A DNA stretch of 64,000 nucleotides from Platynereis dumerilii (GCA_026936325.1 JAPTHN010000011.1:31474501-31538500), one strand, 5' to 3'. Counted from the stretch's first letter, positions 37,991-50,379 are shown. Numbers and translations are program-made. Notes: generated by a model from the sequence alone, not told the origin.

Positions 37991-38147
37991 AAGATGCATA
38001 TGAGCGTGGGCGGATGGCCCCTCCTTCTGCTGATTATCGCCCACGGATCCTCGCTCCAGGCCCAGGATGCCGACTCAGAGAACATGCGACAACTGCTGCA
38101 GAGTATGATGCTAGAAGATGCCCTCTCGGCCAATGACAACTCACTAG
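37991..38147 (+). CDS. Neuropeptide precursor, shared signal-peptide exon
   Basis: The exon is bounded by a strong acceptor (T-rich tract, TTGTTTCAG) and a donor CTAG|GTCAGT. The start is ATG at 37,994. It encodes MHMSVGGWPLLLLIIAHG then SSLQA|QDADSEN, a classic secretory signal peptide with predicted cleavage after Ala23, and a short pro-segment ending NDNSL. It stops one base into a codon (phase 1). Continuing past the donor gives unrelated Cys-rich translation. The same phase joins in frame to both the FVamide exon (48,034) and the EFLGamide exon (49,913). An upstream non-coding exon must exist but is not located. The model is inferred from sequence only. Confidence 0.8.
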
Positions 38148-41100
38148 GTCAGTCATGTGAATGCTGCTCTGCTCTGATTGGTCTATCTCTCAAATGCTGC
38201 TCTCTCATTGGTCTGTTTGAATCTTGCTGCTGCACTGCAGCGACGTTTGCTGCAATGCGTGCGCATCTCTTGCATGTGACATGCGCAGTCGCGGCTGGGA
38301 AGGAATGGTGGTAGGCTTTAGTGTGTACAACTTAAATTCATGAAAATTAATTTGGTATCCCATCCAAGCTCAAGTTGATAAGTTCAACATACCATTCCAT
38401 AAAAGTGATCTGTGCAATACATGAACTTACTTGTGAAATTTTCGAAACCAATTCTGTTCCTTCCCGGTCATGAACGCAAGCAGCATGTTGGCATTTCTTA
38501 ACTCAACTAAGCGTAAACGCATTAATGTTGCATAAACCGGCATAAGAGCATTTACTGATGAATGACATTTGCATTAACTGAATGTTCGTAACGTAGCATG
38601 AGTTCCATGTTTTAATAGCATCTTCCATTATTCAGAAGCACCCAGACAATGGCAGACGTTGTCCTTGGGTAATCAAAACTAAACCTGCTTTTGATTTCAG
38701 AGCATGCGGATTGTCAATATTATACTGATGAATGTTGTCAAACATACTTTTTTATCTACTGTATGACTGTTATGTGCGCGTGTGAAACACTATAAAAGCA
38801 TAAACTTTAAATTATATACGGACCATATAGCTTGTTGTTGGGAGCATTTGAATCACAATACAAATTAAAAATCAATACTCCTTCCACCTCTGTACTTTAT
38901 CAATTGCAAATTCCCCGGAGTGTCACTTTTTGCAGCTTTCGATATCTTAAATGCTTACTCAGCAGTTCCCTGTTACAATTAGTTATGCAGAGAAAAACAC
39001 AAAAAAAATCAATCATAGAGAAGAAATTTTGACACAAAAAGTTAAAACATGCAAATTCTGACAAAATCAAAGCAGAGATTCAATCAGTGGAGAATCTTGC
39101 TAAGCTACTCGCAACATAGTGTGGTTTCAAATTCCCCCAAGTTGATTTGCTGACTCAGCACAATTTGCATGCAATGGAAGTCATTCTGATTATTCCGCCT
39201 TGGGTTTGGAAAGGTCAATTTGAGAGGATAATGATAGCAAAGAGGGGCAGGTCAACAGCACCACCCAGGCATACACCTTATTACTGGCCAATGTGATTCA
39301 TGCGATTGGAGGGGTGGAAGGCCTCTCATGGTCGGCCTGGTGAACTGGATAACCTGTATATGTTTATGTCAAAACAGAGTTGAAAAACACTTGAGTCAGA
39401 TGATTTTTAAACGCCATGTCCTGACGCTGCTAATGCCACCATGAATAAATGATGTGGGGACTGGACTAACAAAAGCATCATCGTTTCTCCATGTAAATGG
39501 CCCATTGTCACTTTATAGCATTTTATTACCTCAGACACAATTGCCTAAATGCACTTCAGCATGCTGTGTAAATGATGTCCATTAAGTCAGTTTAGTCACT
39601 TTCAGCAATTTGGTTGCATGCGGTTACATTATCCAGATACCGAATGATTTCTGTGTTAACAAAGCCTAAGCGCCCTGGATGTCATACAATACCCTTTACG
39701 CTGCAATCCATCAGATTTTGTGCCTCCTTTTTTCCGGTACTGAATGTTATTAATAGACGCAGTTCGATGCAATTTGTGACTTACATTGTGATGCAGTGAA
39801 TTGACTATAGTATCATGTTTCACAAAGAGCATCAAACCACAATTCACCATATATCATAAATTACCGACCTATTTTCAGAAATAACTGCTTTGATTTGATC
39901 CCGCCCTCCACGTTCCAGTGCAGATGGAACATTGCTTGTATCTCATTAAGCAAAACGGTGTAGCTTACGCAGGAAGACACAGGAGTTTGTGCTAATTTTG
40001 AGGCAGGGACCTTGTGGGTCGCGTAGTTGGGAGGCAGCAAACCAAATTAAATGGAGGCCCTATACGTTGCAGGGGAGGCCCAGAGGGGGACCAGCCAGAT
40101 CACTATTTGCTGTCTTGATTATAGACCATTAACGCCAGAGCCCGGGGTCCTCCCTTGTTTGCTCAGCCCTTGCGATCAGATGTCACTACCTGATTGTCGG
40201 CCATATTGGACAAGTTCACAGGGGAAGTCAAGACGCGCGTGTCCCTGTCAAAAGACACGCTGCAGTCAACTTAAGCAGTTGCCTTTAACACGCTATAGTA
40301 TCAAGGTATCCATTGCGAATTGCGATGGTATTGTGTCCCGACTCCTGTGCCATATTTGTGGCTTGTGGACTGTCTGGTGTATATATCCACATTGTCAGCC
40401 ACAGCACAAAGGAAGGTTTGATGAGCACAGCCGATTTTGTGTCACCAGTCGACAGATCTGACCTCCTGGGACCCCTCGGCTGCTCCTCTCTGACCACGGA
40501 GCACGTATCGACGACAGTCCACGCACCGCACAATCAGCACAAATCAAGTCAGACATGACTCGCAGACGGTTGGTAAAAACCAAATGCACTGGGGTCGCTG
40601 ACTTCATTATGAGTGGTTGCTGTTGTCATCATGCTCCCGGATTGTGCTGACAATTGAAGGTATTGTTCAATTGAAGCTGCATGTCCACACAGTCTGTTGT
40701 CCCAGAGGGGCGGTGCACTTAACCTCTCATGCAACTGCGGCCACCCCTCTGTCTCCGGCCAACCTCCCTCCTCTCTGTCATACCCAGCCTCCTTCGGGAT
40801 TACTAGATCCTTTTGACTCTGTTTGGACCTCCATTTTGCCCTCCATTTGGCCCTCAATTTGCAAGTTTATCCTCTATTCTTCGCTGTTTGCGGAAGTCAC
40901 GACTTCTTTTTTCTTCTTGAACTTCTCGAGTTTGTATTTCATTATGCGACAGCTACAGTCCTTCCCATTACCGAATAGCTGAAACCAGCCGTGGCAGTCA
41001 ACAATTGTGATTGCTAGACCAACGCTCAATCTATTTCGCAATGATAAACATTCATCAGCGTTTATGTTTGAACAAAAAGGATGGCCGTAGACAGTCAGTA

Positions 41101-44100
41101 ATGCTATAACTCCACAGAATTTCGGTCAGGTTATTAAGCTGACACGTCATTTTTCAGTATAACATATTTTTGTTATCTGATGTGAGTGAAGCTTTTTTCT
41201 TGGCACTGCTTTATCAATTAGTTGGACTGAGCCAGAGCTAGTGCAGTATCTCAGCAATCTGGCAAAAAATATTGAGTATATTTATAACTATGCCGTCAGA
41301 ATTAGTGACCTTCTGGTTGCGAAAGGCAAGATTAGAAAAAAATCACCAAAGGGGAAAATTAAAGGTGATCTACCTGCTTATGTTATTTGAATTTTTAAAA
41401 AAATCTCTAATTTAATTTAGCTATATATATTGTCGTTCGAGTAGTAGGAAACTGGGAATCCTTGAATTTCTGGAAGAACGAATGAGCAGGATAATGAACC
41501 AATGAGGTCTAAATTTCAAGGAAAGAGTGCTATGTGGATAATTATCATCTGCCAGAGGGCAAGCAGTTGGCTTTTCATCAAGGATGGCATTTCTCACAGA
41601 ATCCTGAGGTGTCTGCTTCCTTGCAGTAGGAAGTTGCCAAGGTCATATATTATCTTTCACTTTTTCTCACCTCGCTATAATCAACCTTCTGCTTAGAAAC
41701 AGCAACCTTCCACTTACACACAGCAAATAGCATATACTTAGTATACAAATCATTTGTTTCCAGTGTTTTGTTGTTCTCCTGAGGTGCTTTGTTTCCTTCC
41801 TTCAAGATGTAGGCCAATGGCCCAATACACACACTTCATGTGCGTCTTACATTTTATACTAAACACTCAGAGAATCTCCTCCCATTAATTATCCCAAAAT
41901 TAGTGATTTCTCGATTTTTTAACTTCCGCATTTATACCCTCAAATATATTTTACATATAAATGCATAAACATTTTTCATAACTGAGAGGAAAGATACGCA
42001 GTACTGAAATATTGTTTGCATTTATAGTGTGTCGCATTGATTCGGTGGTTACAATTTGCACCTCAACCCGCAACTTAACGGTAAAATGTATAAAAAGAAA
42101 GAGGGATAAAACAAAACCATATAAAACAACAATGAGGTTGGAAGATGCGCAGTATCTGGAAGAAGTTTCTCTCCTTCTTTTATAAACATTTATAAATTGT
42201 TCTAAATTTTGAATAATGCTAAAACGACCACACCACCCTCTTGCAAAGGTGAATAATACCAGAAACACCTCATTTTTCCGTCAGGTCCAATTGTTATTCC
42301 TGGATATCACTCTTCCTTCTAATTGCCCAAAAGATTTCCTTTCCTTTCTGTTCTCTTCTCATTACCTCCACTTCTTCAATCCCCTCTTGGTTAACAAATT
42401 GCTTAATGATTAAGAGAGGGAGAGAAGGGGGCTGCCAACTCCAGTGAGATATTATTACCATTGCTTGCCATGCTCTCCGCCTTTTGGCACTGGAGTAAGA
42501 AGATGCATGGGGGTGATTGCTTAATGCCAGTTGGAGAGGGTGCAAATCACCAGCAGGAGGGCCACCTGATTGCTCTTATCTGGAGCATCTTTGCCTGTTG
42601 CTGAAACTGCGTCCCATCTGCATGGTCCATCATTAGGCAGACCATCAGTGCAGGAAACAGCATCTTGAGGCCAAAGAGATTTATGGGGGTCTGCAACAAG
42701 TCGTGTGCCTTATCAAGATGGCTTTTCTTATTGTTGTCTTGTTTTTATGAGTCTTGGCTCTCATCCACTTGTCCTCATTTTCTCTTATCCTTATTCTGTT
42801 CTCAGCTTTTATCTGTTTACGGAGAATTGTGATTCATTTGACCATTGTGGTTTTATTAATGGCCTTGCTCTCCACCCACCACTTGTGCTTTATATTTTCA
42901 TAATGACACATCAATTAAAGACCACAGCTGCAATTAGCCATTGTGTCAGAATCCAGATATTAACACCAGTGAGGTCTGCCTTTTTGACCTAGCTGCACTA
43001 ATATTATGATATAGGTCATTTATAGGATAATGCCTACCCTCAATAATCATTACTTATTCCTTTGCCGTCTTGCTTTGCAAAAGACGCTATACAGCACAAT
43101 TCAAGGAAAGGCATTCAAATTGCCACAGTTTCCAATGCACACATCCCCTCACCCAGCTCATTCCTTGTGCAAATTGCATCAGAATGGAAATGCAGAATTC
43201 ATCGAGGCAGAGAAGGCCAATATTGGGAATTTGATAGCCAATAAAATGGGAGCATAACGGAGGTGGAATACTTATTACTTTTGCCGGACATTGTCTGTGA
43301 GGTGCAAGGGTGGCGCATACATCTCTACGTTTCGCCATTATTCTCATGCGTTTTGCACACATAAAATTTATTTTGATGGGCAGTTGTACAGCAACCCATG
43401 ATCCGTGAGGATTTTGAAGCAAGATGCAGGGATATGAGAGGTTGTAAAGCATAGCAGGAATAATTGGCAAAGTAATTGTCACAATGATTGGTATTTTTGC
43501 CATTCCTCATTGGAAAGAGGTCTGCGCAGAAATGTCGTTATTGCAGGGAGGCGATCAGACAGGTTGTTGTCCATGCAGCTTTTAACAATCACCCTCACAC
43601 CACTTTGTTGGTCAGACCAGAGCTTTATGTTCATGACAATGCCTATTTCTGCTTCTGATTTTTTGCAAGCAATCAGACCGGCCAATTTTGCAGGAATTGG
43701 CAGACAGGCAATTGCAAGCAATGTTGAAGGATTCAGTCTTTATAACGATGTCGTTTCTTTGACCTCTGTAACCCACGCTTCCGGCCCTCATCAGTCAATT
43801 GCATGCCGCACCAACACCCAACTGTCCGTTAACGGATGAAGGTCAACCAATGTGTGGAATGAGATGCATTGTCTTCAACTCATTTCAATTGCAGTGCGAA
43901 GGACCGTCTGGAAGTCTTGGCTCCCAAAGCATAAGACGTGTCATAAATATCCCCGAAGACAATTATGGCTTGTTGAAACTTTCTGGGGGGAGTGTGAAAC
44001 CTCAACCACTTCATTGATCGCAGGATTACAAAGGCTGAAGTTGCTTTTAATTAGAGCAACTTTAATCTCATTTCTCACTCTAAGTGACTGGCAAGCCATC

Positions 44101-47100
44101 ATGCAATTAAGCTGCTGTTTTTTTGTTTGCACCACTTGAGATGAAAGGCATTGTAATCTTTGAACTTTGCTGGGGCCATCATTTTGCGTCACTTTGGCTG
44201 GCATTGCCACTTGTCTTGGCCACCTCGTTCTCTGCGACTGCTTCTTGTTTTGGCCTCCGCTCCACCCAGGGCCACCGCCCCACCTCCCATCGATCTCCGA
44301 AAGTAGCCGACTCAGACTGGACTGGGTGGCGAATGGACACGTTAAAATTTAATTTAGATGGGTGAGGAAGCTGGCTATGGATTGCCCTGGATTAACTGCA
44401 AATGCATTAATTTGCCACATGGGACTCAGGGAAGAAGGTCGTTGACTTGAGGTTTTCTGAGGCTAGTCCCTTGAGCCACATTCAGTTATTGGAGCTGAAT
44501 GGGAGGCAATTGTTATCCTATAATGCTAAAACAATTGCTTTCCCATCGACAATTCCTAGTAGCTCTTTGCCATTTCTCTCAGCTGCAGGAGAAAATTGCT
44601 CTTTGCTTCTTCATCCACAGACCACAGAAGGAGGAATTTGCATTGCAATTCTCTCACAAGAATTCCTCACAGTAGGTATGTAGATTGAGCAAGTCATTTG
44701 ATCACCTAATTGAATTCGCTGCTTCAGGGTGCCCCACTTCCATCTTAAGACAGAGTATAAAGGGGGACCAAAGAGCGGACGACACTTGGGCGCGATCGCT
44801 ATTGATATAGGACGTTGGGGATGTGGATGCACCCCGAGGCATTGTAATCACATGTAGATCTCCTGTCAGCAAATGCTGACGAGGATTACGACAAAAACTA
44901 GCAACACTGACATGGGCTAGGCCATCCAAATGGAAAACATTTGTTGCAAACATGGCGCAGAGAAATGGAGACAGGGACGTCAGAAATCAAGACATCCTGT
45001 AACGTCAGCAATAATGTCAGACGTAACATCATCAACACAACTTGGATTAATGCCAATGAGGTTGTTTGAGGGAAATACATCCTGCTCAATGTCAGGGGTA
45101 ATAAGGAGTGCCCTATGTGCTATATTATTCCTGGCAATCCAGTCTGTAGCAAGTTTCAATGGAGGGCCCAGACTTGCTGCTTTGTCACTATTGAGTACTC
45201 CAAGGACAGAAAGCGTGACACAAAGTGACATGTCGCAGACAGCGCGGCAGACAATGTGTCACAGCATAAGAGTTTGTCACCACTTTCAGGCATGGTTTCT
45301 GAGCGTTAACATCCCAACATGACTTGTCATAAACCTTTCGTGCGAAACGCCTTTCCATTAGAGCTCCCTACCTCAATTGCAACCCTATTAATTTCAATTC
45401 TGCACCTATTTTCGATAGGGCTACTCATTAATCTCTAGCTCACAGCAGGTTTCACCACTTTATTGCCAGTGCAACGAAACAACTAATGTGTCAAGGGAAT
45501 AGAGGACGGTGAAACATAATGCATCGGATTGACTGCAGGAACTGCAGGAACAAGGAAAAAGGCATTTGAATTTTGGCCAATTTCAAAATTCTGTTGCATT
45601 CCGAATTGCTCGGTTGATGGATGGGTTAGCAGTCTAGTTGAGTAAATAAATTTCCATAGGACATGACTGCCTGTGGTGAGAAGATTGACATAGCGGAGCG
45701 AGGTAACAACCTTAATGGAATGTGCAAAAAGTCATGGGAATGGCGGATCCAGAAGGAACAATCCTGAAAACAATCAAGAGTTTTAGAACAGGTCTGATGA
45801 GCTTGTTAAGATAATGCTTCGCAGTGAGCGGCTTGGCTGCGGCATCCTTGTCGGTTGTTAAGCCGCAAAATGTCCCACTCTTCGGAAGGGTTTCTCGCTA
45901 TTTCTTCAGCATCACTCCTTTTCCCATCAGATGCAATTGCCTCCGCAGCAGCCACTGATTGCCTCTTCCAATGACAGAATCACTTGGCACTTCCACACTT
46001 TGCCACGGCAGGTCATTTTACCCTGCCGCAACAACTGCCACATTTGCCCTATTATGCTGTCGCATTAACTGCAGCTCCCGAAAGAGATGTGTTTGAATTA
46101 CTTGGGGAATAAGCTCAATATATTCTGCGGAGCATTGAACACTCGATAATTCATATGTGTGGAAATCTGTGTTCATTCACTATTCAATATTTGAAATGAA
46201 TGGCTTTCCTATACCGTCAGCAGATTTTGACATATTAAAATGCTGCATGACATTTTGAGAAACCAGTCAAGCTATTCATAGAATTTGTGTAATACATTAA
46301 AGAATAATATCATGCAGTCTTCGAATGAATACGAATCATGCAATATCTTGCGAGCATTGATCAGTCGTCCACAGGCTCCAGGCCGGAGACATTTAAGTCT
46401 TATTAAAGCAATTGAAATGGCTTGAATGTTGCTATGTCTCTCAGCAATGTAATGTAGCTTCTCCGTGCTTATCAAAGGAATTACACGGAAGTGAGAAGTG
46501 CATGTCTTGTGCAAATCATCAGTCCCAGAACACATGTCAGCCAGTTGAGCATCAGTCCTGAGGCAGATGTATCAGATGCTCACATGTATCAGGTGCTTGG
46601 ATGTTTCATGTACCCAGATGTATCACCAGCCAAGATGCTGCAAGCAGCCGCAAAAGACAAAGCGCTGCTGCAGTGGATTAGCCGTGATGAGAAAGAGTTG
46701 CTTGGCTTCGTCGGGTGCTCTGCGTCCCTTTAAGCAATGCGGCAGCAGAGGCCGCTGAGCACTCTAGTGTGTGATGCTGTGTGATGCGGCTGTTACTGAT
46801 GCTCAGCTCCGTCGGGGCCCTTTAACACAGTTGACCATAAAATGACAGCATCATCTCCCAGGGACGTCTGCCTCCCACCGCTCAACTTCTCTTTAAATAT
46901 GCACAAGTGGGTCTATAGCCTTGTCCACTGTGAATCCACTGCATTTTCCTGTGAAGTAATTGTTGCTGTCCATTTGAGTAGGCTAGGGGCTATAGTACGG
47001 GCTAGTTTAAAGTTTATACAATGTCCAGTAGATTTACTATATAGTATTCTAAGGAAAATACCTGCAATTCTTACAATTTCATATTTTTACATAACAATAA

Positions 47101-48033
47101 AAGGTTATCTTCAAAGTTATAGGTTAAATGCCTGAAACTAACCATGATAACCTGTGGCTCAGAAGATACCTCATTTGGCTTTCATGTGGTTAGAGCGAAA
47201 ACGGGAAAGAATCTTGAGTATTGACGATGAAGGAGGTTGTTACCACGTGATGTGCAACAGCAAGCTTTGTGGTCGCCTTGAATGTTTCGATATCACCTGT
47301 ATGTGTGAGACAGAAGAAGGTTTTCTAAAATAATTGTGCATGCATGCATGTGGCAATTCATGTTGATGTTGCAATGATTCAGTCATGTTTCAAAGGCATG
47401 TTGCTAAACATGTTTCTTTTTCAGAAATTCGAAGTTGGACAGGAATGATTTCCTGTGGTGGTGTTTCCCACCCGGTCTCCTGCATGTGGTCCTTTTGGGC
47501 TTTGAGTTTCAGCATGTGACTCCAGATCAATGGCCAGGCCCCACAGGCTGACAAAATGAAAGGGAGCATTTGTTGCCAACAAGTGTCTCCTTCCACAATC
47601 CCATTTGCATCCAATTTTACTCTGTCGCATGAGGCGTACTTCAGTGTATCTGTCAAACAACTGATGACCTCGACTTTTTTCACAAATTCTCTCGTTTGCA
47701 GTTAATGGAGCATGCTGATACAATGTTAATGTTGCATCTGAATATAAGAGCAATGCCACTACCACTTTTATAAAGTCTTTCGAAAAGTTGCCTGATAAAA
47801 ATTACTTTGTAAAGTACATATAGTACATTGGCAATTAATCGAAATGATGTGTCCAATTTCATTGCTCTTATAGCTCAGTATGCATCACTTCACTTTCTTA
47901 TTTCAGGGGATAAGCACTTGGCAGCTCCATAAGCCTTGTGTATGTGATGTTACAGCCTTGCCACAATTGTATGCATGATATTCTCTTGTTAAGCATGACT
48001 GACAGCGCCCGCTTTCTTCCTTCCATCCCACAG
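38148..48033 (+). other. Neuropeptide gene intron, repeat-poor
   Basis: A 9.9-kb intron to the FVamide exon (11.8 kb to the EFLGamide exon). It has no obvious transposon and is more GC-rich and complex than the flanks between 40 and 47.7 kb. TATA-like boxes occur at 38,791-38,798 (TATAAAAG) and 44,756-44,763 (TATAAAGG). Many short ORFs occur on both strands, none resembling a known domain and none offering a second signal-peptide exon that I can see. Confidence 0.6.
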
Positions 48034-49340
48034 CGCGTCACTCAGGCAGCGCAGCGCAGCAGCAGCCACAGCGGCCAAGGCGCACGTTTTACCACCCGTT
48101 CCATGGGTCAGCAGGTTCCCTGTCCTACCACACAGCCTACCTGTTGGGCTCCATGTCCCGACGCCGTCCTGCTTTTGTGGGCAAGCGAACCCTTCCCACG
48201 CTCAAGTACAGCGAAGATGACGACCAGGTGGAAGATGCTGTGACTGGCCCCCGCGATGCTTCCTTCTTACTGCTTTTAGTCAAAGAACTCGAGCGGATCC
48301 AGCAGCACCTACCCTCTTACTCCTCAGATAATCCAGACTCCTCCTCCTATAACAGTTTACATTTAGTTCGCAAGCGACGCGCTGCTGATTCCTCCTCCTC
48401 TTCCTCCTCATCTGTAGTCAGTAGTAGTAGAGATAGTTCAACTGGGCGTCACTCAGCACTTGAACCATTGTTTTTAGGTGGGCAAAATGCAGCACCAGGC
48501 TACATTGGCGATGAAAAACGCGCTGCACACAGATTTGTAGGTAAGAGGGACTCAGAGAAGCGTCGCTTGTTCGTTGGCAAACGAGAGGATGACGAAGATG
48601 AGGAAAAGAGAGCGCATATGTTCGTGGGCAAGAGGGAGGATGACAAACGAGCGCACAGGTTTGTCGGCAAGCGCGAAGAAGAAAAGAGACGTTTGTTTGT
48701 AGGCAAACGTGACGATGACAAACGCAACAGGATGTTTGTCGGAAAAAGGTCAGATTTCGACGACAACGATTTTGAGTATGATGAAAAGCGCAGATATTTC
48801 ATCGGCAAAAGAGATGGCATATCTCGAGATATCAGACGACTTTGGATAGGCAAACGAGGAGATGGATATGATTACAAGAGACCTCACAACTTTGTTGGCA
48901 AGAGAGGTCACATGTTTGTTGGTAAGAGAGACGACTTTGACCTAGCTGAAGACAAACGACGAATGTTCATTGGCAAACGAATGTACGATGACTTGGAGGA
49001 CTATGATGACAAACGAGCTCGAATGTTTATTGGCAAGAGGGCTCACATGTTTGTTGGCAAGCGCTACATGGATGACCTTGATGACGAGGAATCCAAGCGT
49101 CGCATGTTCATTGGCAAGAGAAACAGAATGTTTGTAGGCAAACGTGATGATGAACTTGATCAAGACGCCCTCAGCTTAGACAAGCGACGACAGTTGTACA
49201 TAGGTAAAAAGTTTGCTGTTGAACCTGCTGAGGAAACCAGAGACCTTGAAGAAGGCGAAGAGAAGCGCAACCGAATGTTCATTGGCAAGCGCTCTGCTGA
49301 GGTGCGCCAGCCAGCTGACGCTTCAGTGAGTTCGCAGTGA
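48034..49340 (+). CDS. FVamide/FIamide-type neuropeptide precursor, 3'-terminal exon
   Basis: An acceptor CTTCCTTCCATCCCACAG precedes the exon, whose first two bases complete the phase-1 codon (Leu-Ala-Arg-His...). Joined to the signal exon it gives a 486-residue prohormone. It has an RR-bounded first peptide RPAFVGKR, a Ser-rich spacer, then a dense series of cassettes ending in F(V/I)G-KR. In order: AAHRFV, RLFV, AHMFV, AHRFV, RLFV, NRMFV, RYFI, RLWI, PHNFV, GHMFV, RMFI, ARMFI, AHMFV, RMFI, NRMFV, RQLYI (GKK) and NRMFI. That makes 18 peptides, each with Gly for C-terminal amidation and dibasic cleavage sites, separated by Asp/Glu-rich spacers. The C-termini resemble molluscan Mytilus-inhibitory-type (-FVamide) peptides, but orthology is not shown. 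Stop at 49,338-49,340. Confidence 0.88.
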
Positions 49341-49725
49341 TCTGACGCTTCACTTAGAGCGCAATAAGCAATTCCCGTGATACCAGGCAAGTAAATAATA
49401 GAGAGCGTCCTTCATCCCTTTTTGAGTCTCCGCTAGTTTTACCCTCAGCCTTGGTTTTTAATTTATCCCTTATCCAAATAAGCATCTTTGCATGAAGTAT
49501 ATTGTTCTTGCGCATTTTGGTTTATAATCCATGATACTCCTTTCCTTATTTGCATGTTTCTGAATGTCAAATTTGCATGACTTCAACTTGGCCATTAATG
49601 TGAAGGTCAAGCAATTTCCTTGCATGTCTTTATCAGAAACTGTGCATGTGACATTCTATTATAATTTATTCGACCAAACCTTTTAATGAGCAATTAAGTT
49701 ATGAATTATTTACATATTATTTGGA

Positions 49726-49740
49726 AATAAAGTAAATAAA
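49726..49740 (+). terminator. Poly(A) signals after the FVamide exon
   Basis: AATAAA at 49,726-49,731 and again at 49,735-49,740, about 390 bases past the FVamide stop and before the EFLGamide acceptor. They fit a separate 3' end for the FVamide transcript. Confidence 0.55.
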
Positions 49741-49912
49741 ACAGAAGTTTATAGAATTCCTGCGCATTGATTTCTATCGCACTGCTATAATCTGGTAGCT
49801 CACAATCCAACTTTGCAATTAAATAAACACCGTCGCATTTCAAAAAGATTTGAATTACTTAAAATGATCAACTTCAGTGCATGTGTTTGAACATACTTTT
49901 CTATTTTTGCAG

Positions 49913-50355
49913 AGATTCCAGGAGACTATAAGAAACATTTCGCAAATTATGTGGCTAAGAGATTTTCGGAATTTGTCGGCGGCAAACGCTTCTCAGAGTT
50001 CCTTGGTGGCAAGAAACGTTTTTCGGAGTTTCTTGGTGGCAAGAAGAGATCAGCCGAATTCCTGGGAGGCAAAAAACGCTCGGAAGAGGACTACCCACTG
50101 GAAGAAATACCTGATAAACGTTTCTCTGAATTCCTCGGCGGCAAGAAAAGGTTCTCGGAATTCCTGGGAGGCAAACGCTCTGCCGAGTTCCTCGGAGGCA
50201 AAAAGAGGTTTTCTGAATTTCTCGGCGGCAAGAAGCGTTTCTCAGAGTTCCTTGGCGGAAAACGTTCATCAGGAATTTTTGACAGTGTGCCCCGTTCGGA
50301 ACGATCTGTGGACGCCATTTTGAAAAGGGACTTTGATTTTCTTGGTGGACGTTGA
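49913..50355 (+). CDS. EFLGamide (TRH-like) neuropeptide precursor, 3'-terminal exon
   Basis: The exon follows TTTCTATTTTTGCAG. Only this AG gives an open frame from the signal exon (Glu-Ile-Pro-Gly-Asp...), predicting a 198-residue prohormone. Cassettes in order: FSEFVGG-KR, FSEFLGG-KKR twice, SAEFLGG-KKR, an acidic spacer SEEDYPLEEIPDKR, FSEFLGG-KKR, FSEFLGG-KR, SAEFLGG-KKR, FSEFLGG-KKR, FSEFLGG-KR, a spacer, and a terminal DFDFLGG-R. After dibasic cleavage the last Gly is used for amidation, giving FSEFLGamide-type peptides. From memory, EFLGamides are known in annelids and hemichordates and their receptor groups with vertebrate TRH receptors. No second signal-peptide exon is evident in the 570 bp between the two cassette exons. 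Stop at 50,353-50,355. Confidence 0.9.
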
Positions 50356-50366
50356 TAATGGTCAAA

Positions 50367-50372
50367 AATAAA
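50367..50372 (+). terminator. Poly(A) signal after the EFLGamide exon
   Basis: AATAAA only 12 bases past the stop. Unusually close, so a later variant hexamer could be the one used. Confidence 0.35.
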
Positions 50373-50379
50373 TCTCTTA

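Noticed and set aside
48500-49163. Minus-strand ORFs with LPTNK repeats
   Set aside because: Antisense of the GKR cassettes in the FVamide exon.
49300-49912. Splicing from an internal donor near the FVamide stop (A|GTGAGT at 49,326 or GAG|GTGCGC) into the EFLGamide exon, giving one long precursor
   Set aside because: Both donors are phase 0, while the EFLGamide acceptor needs phase 1; joining them shifts out of the peptide frame.
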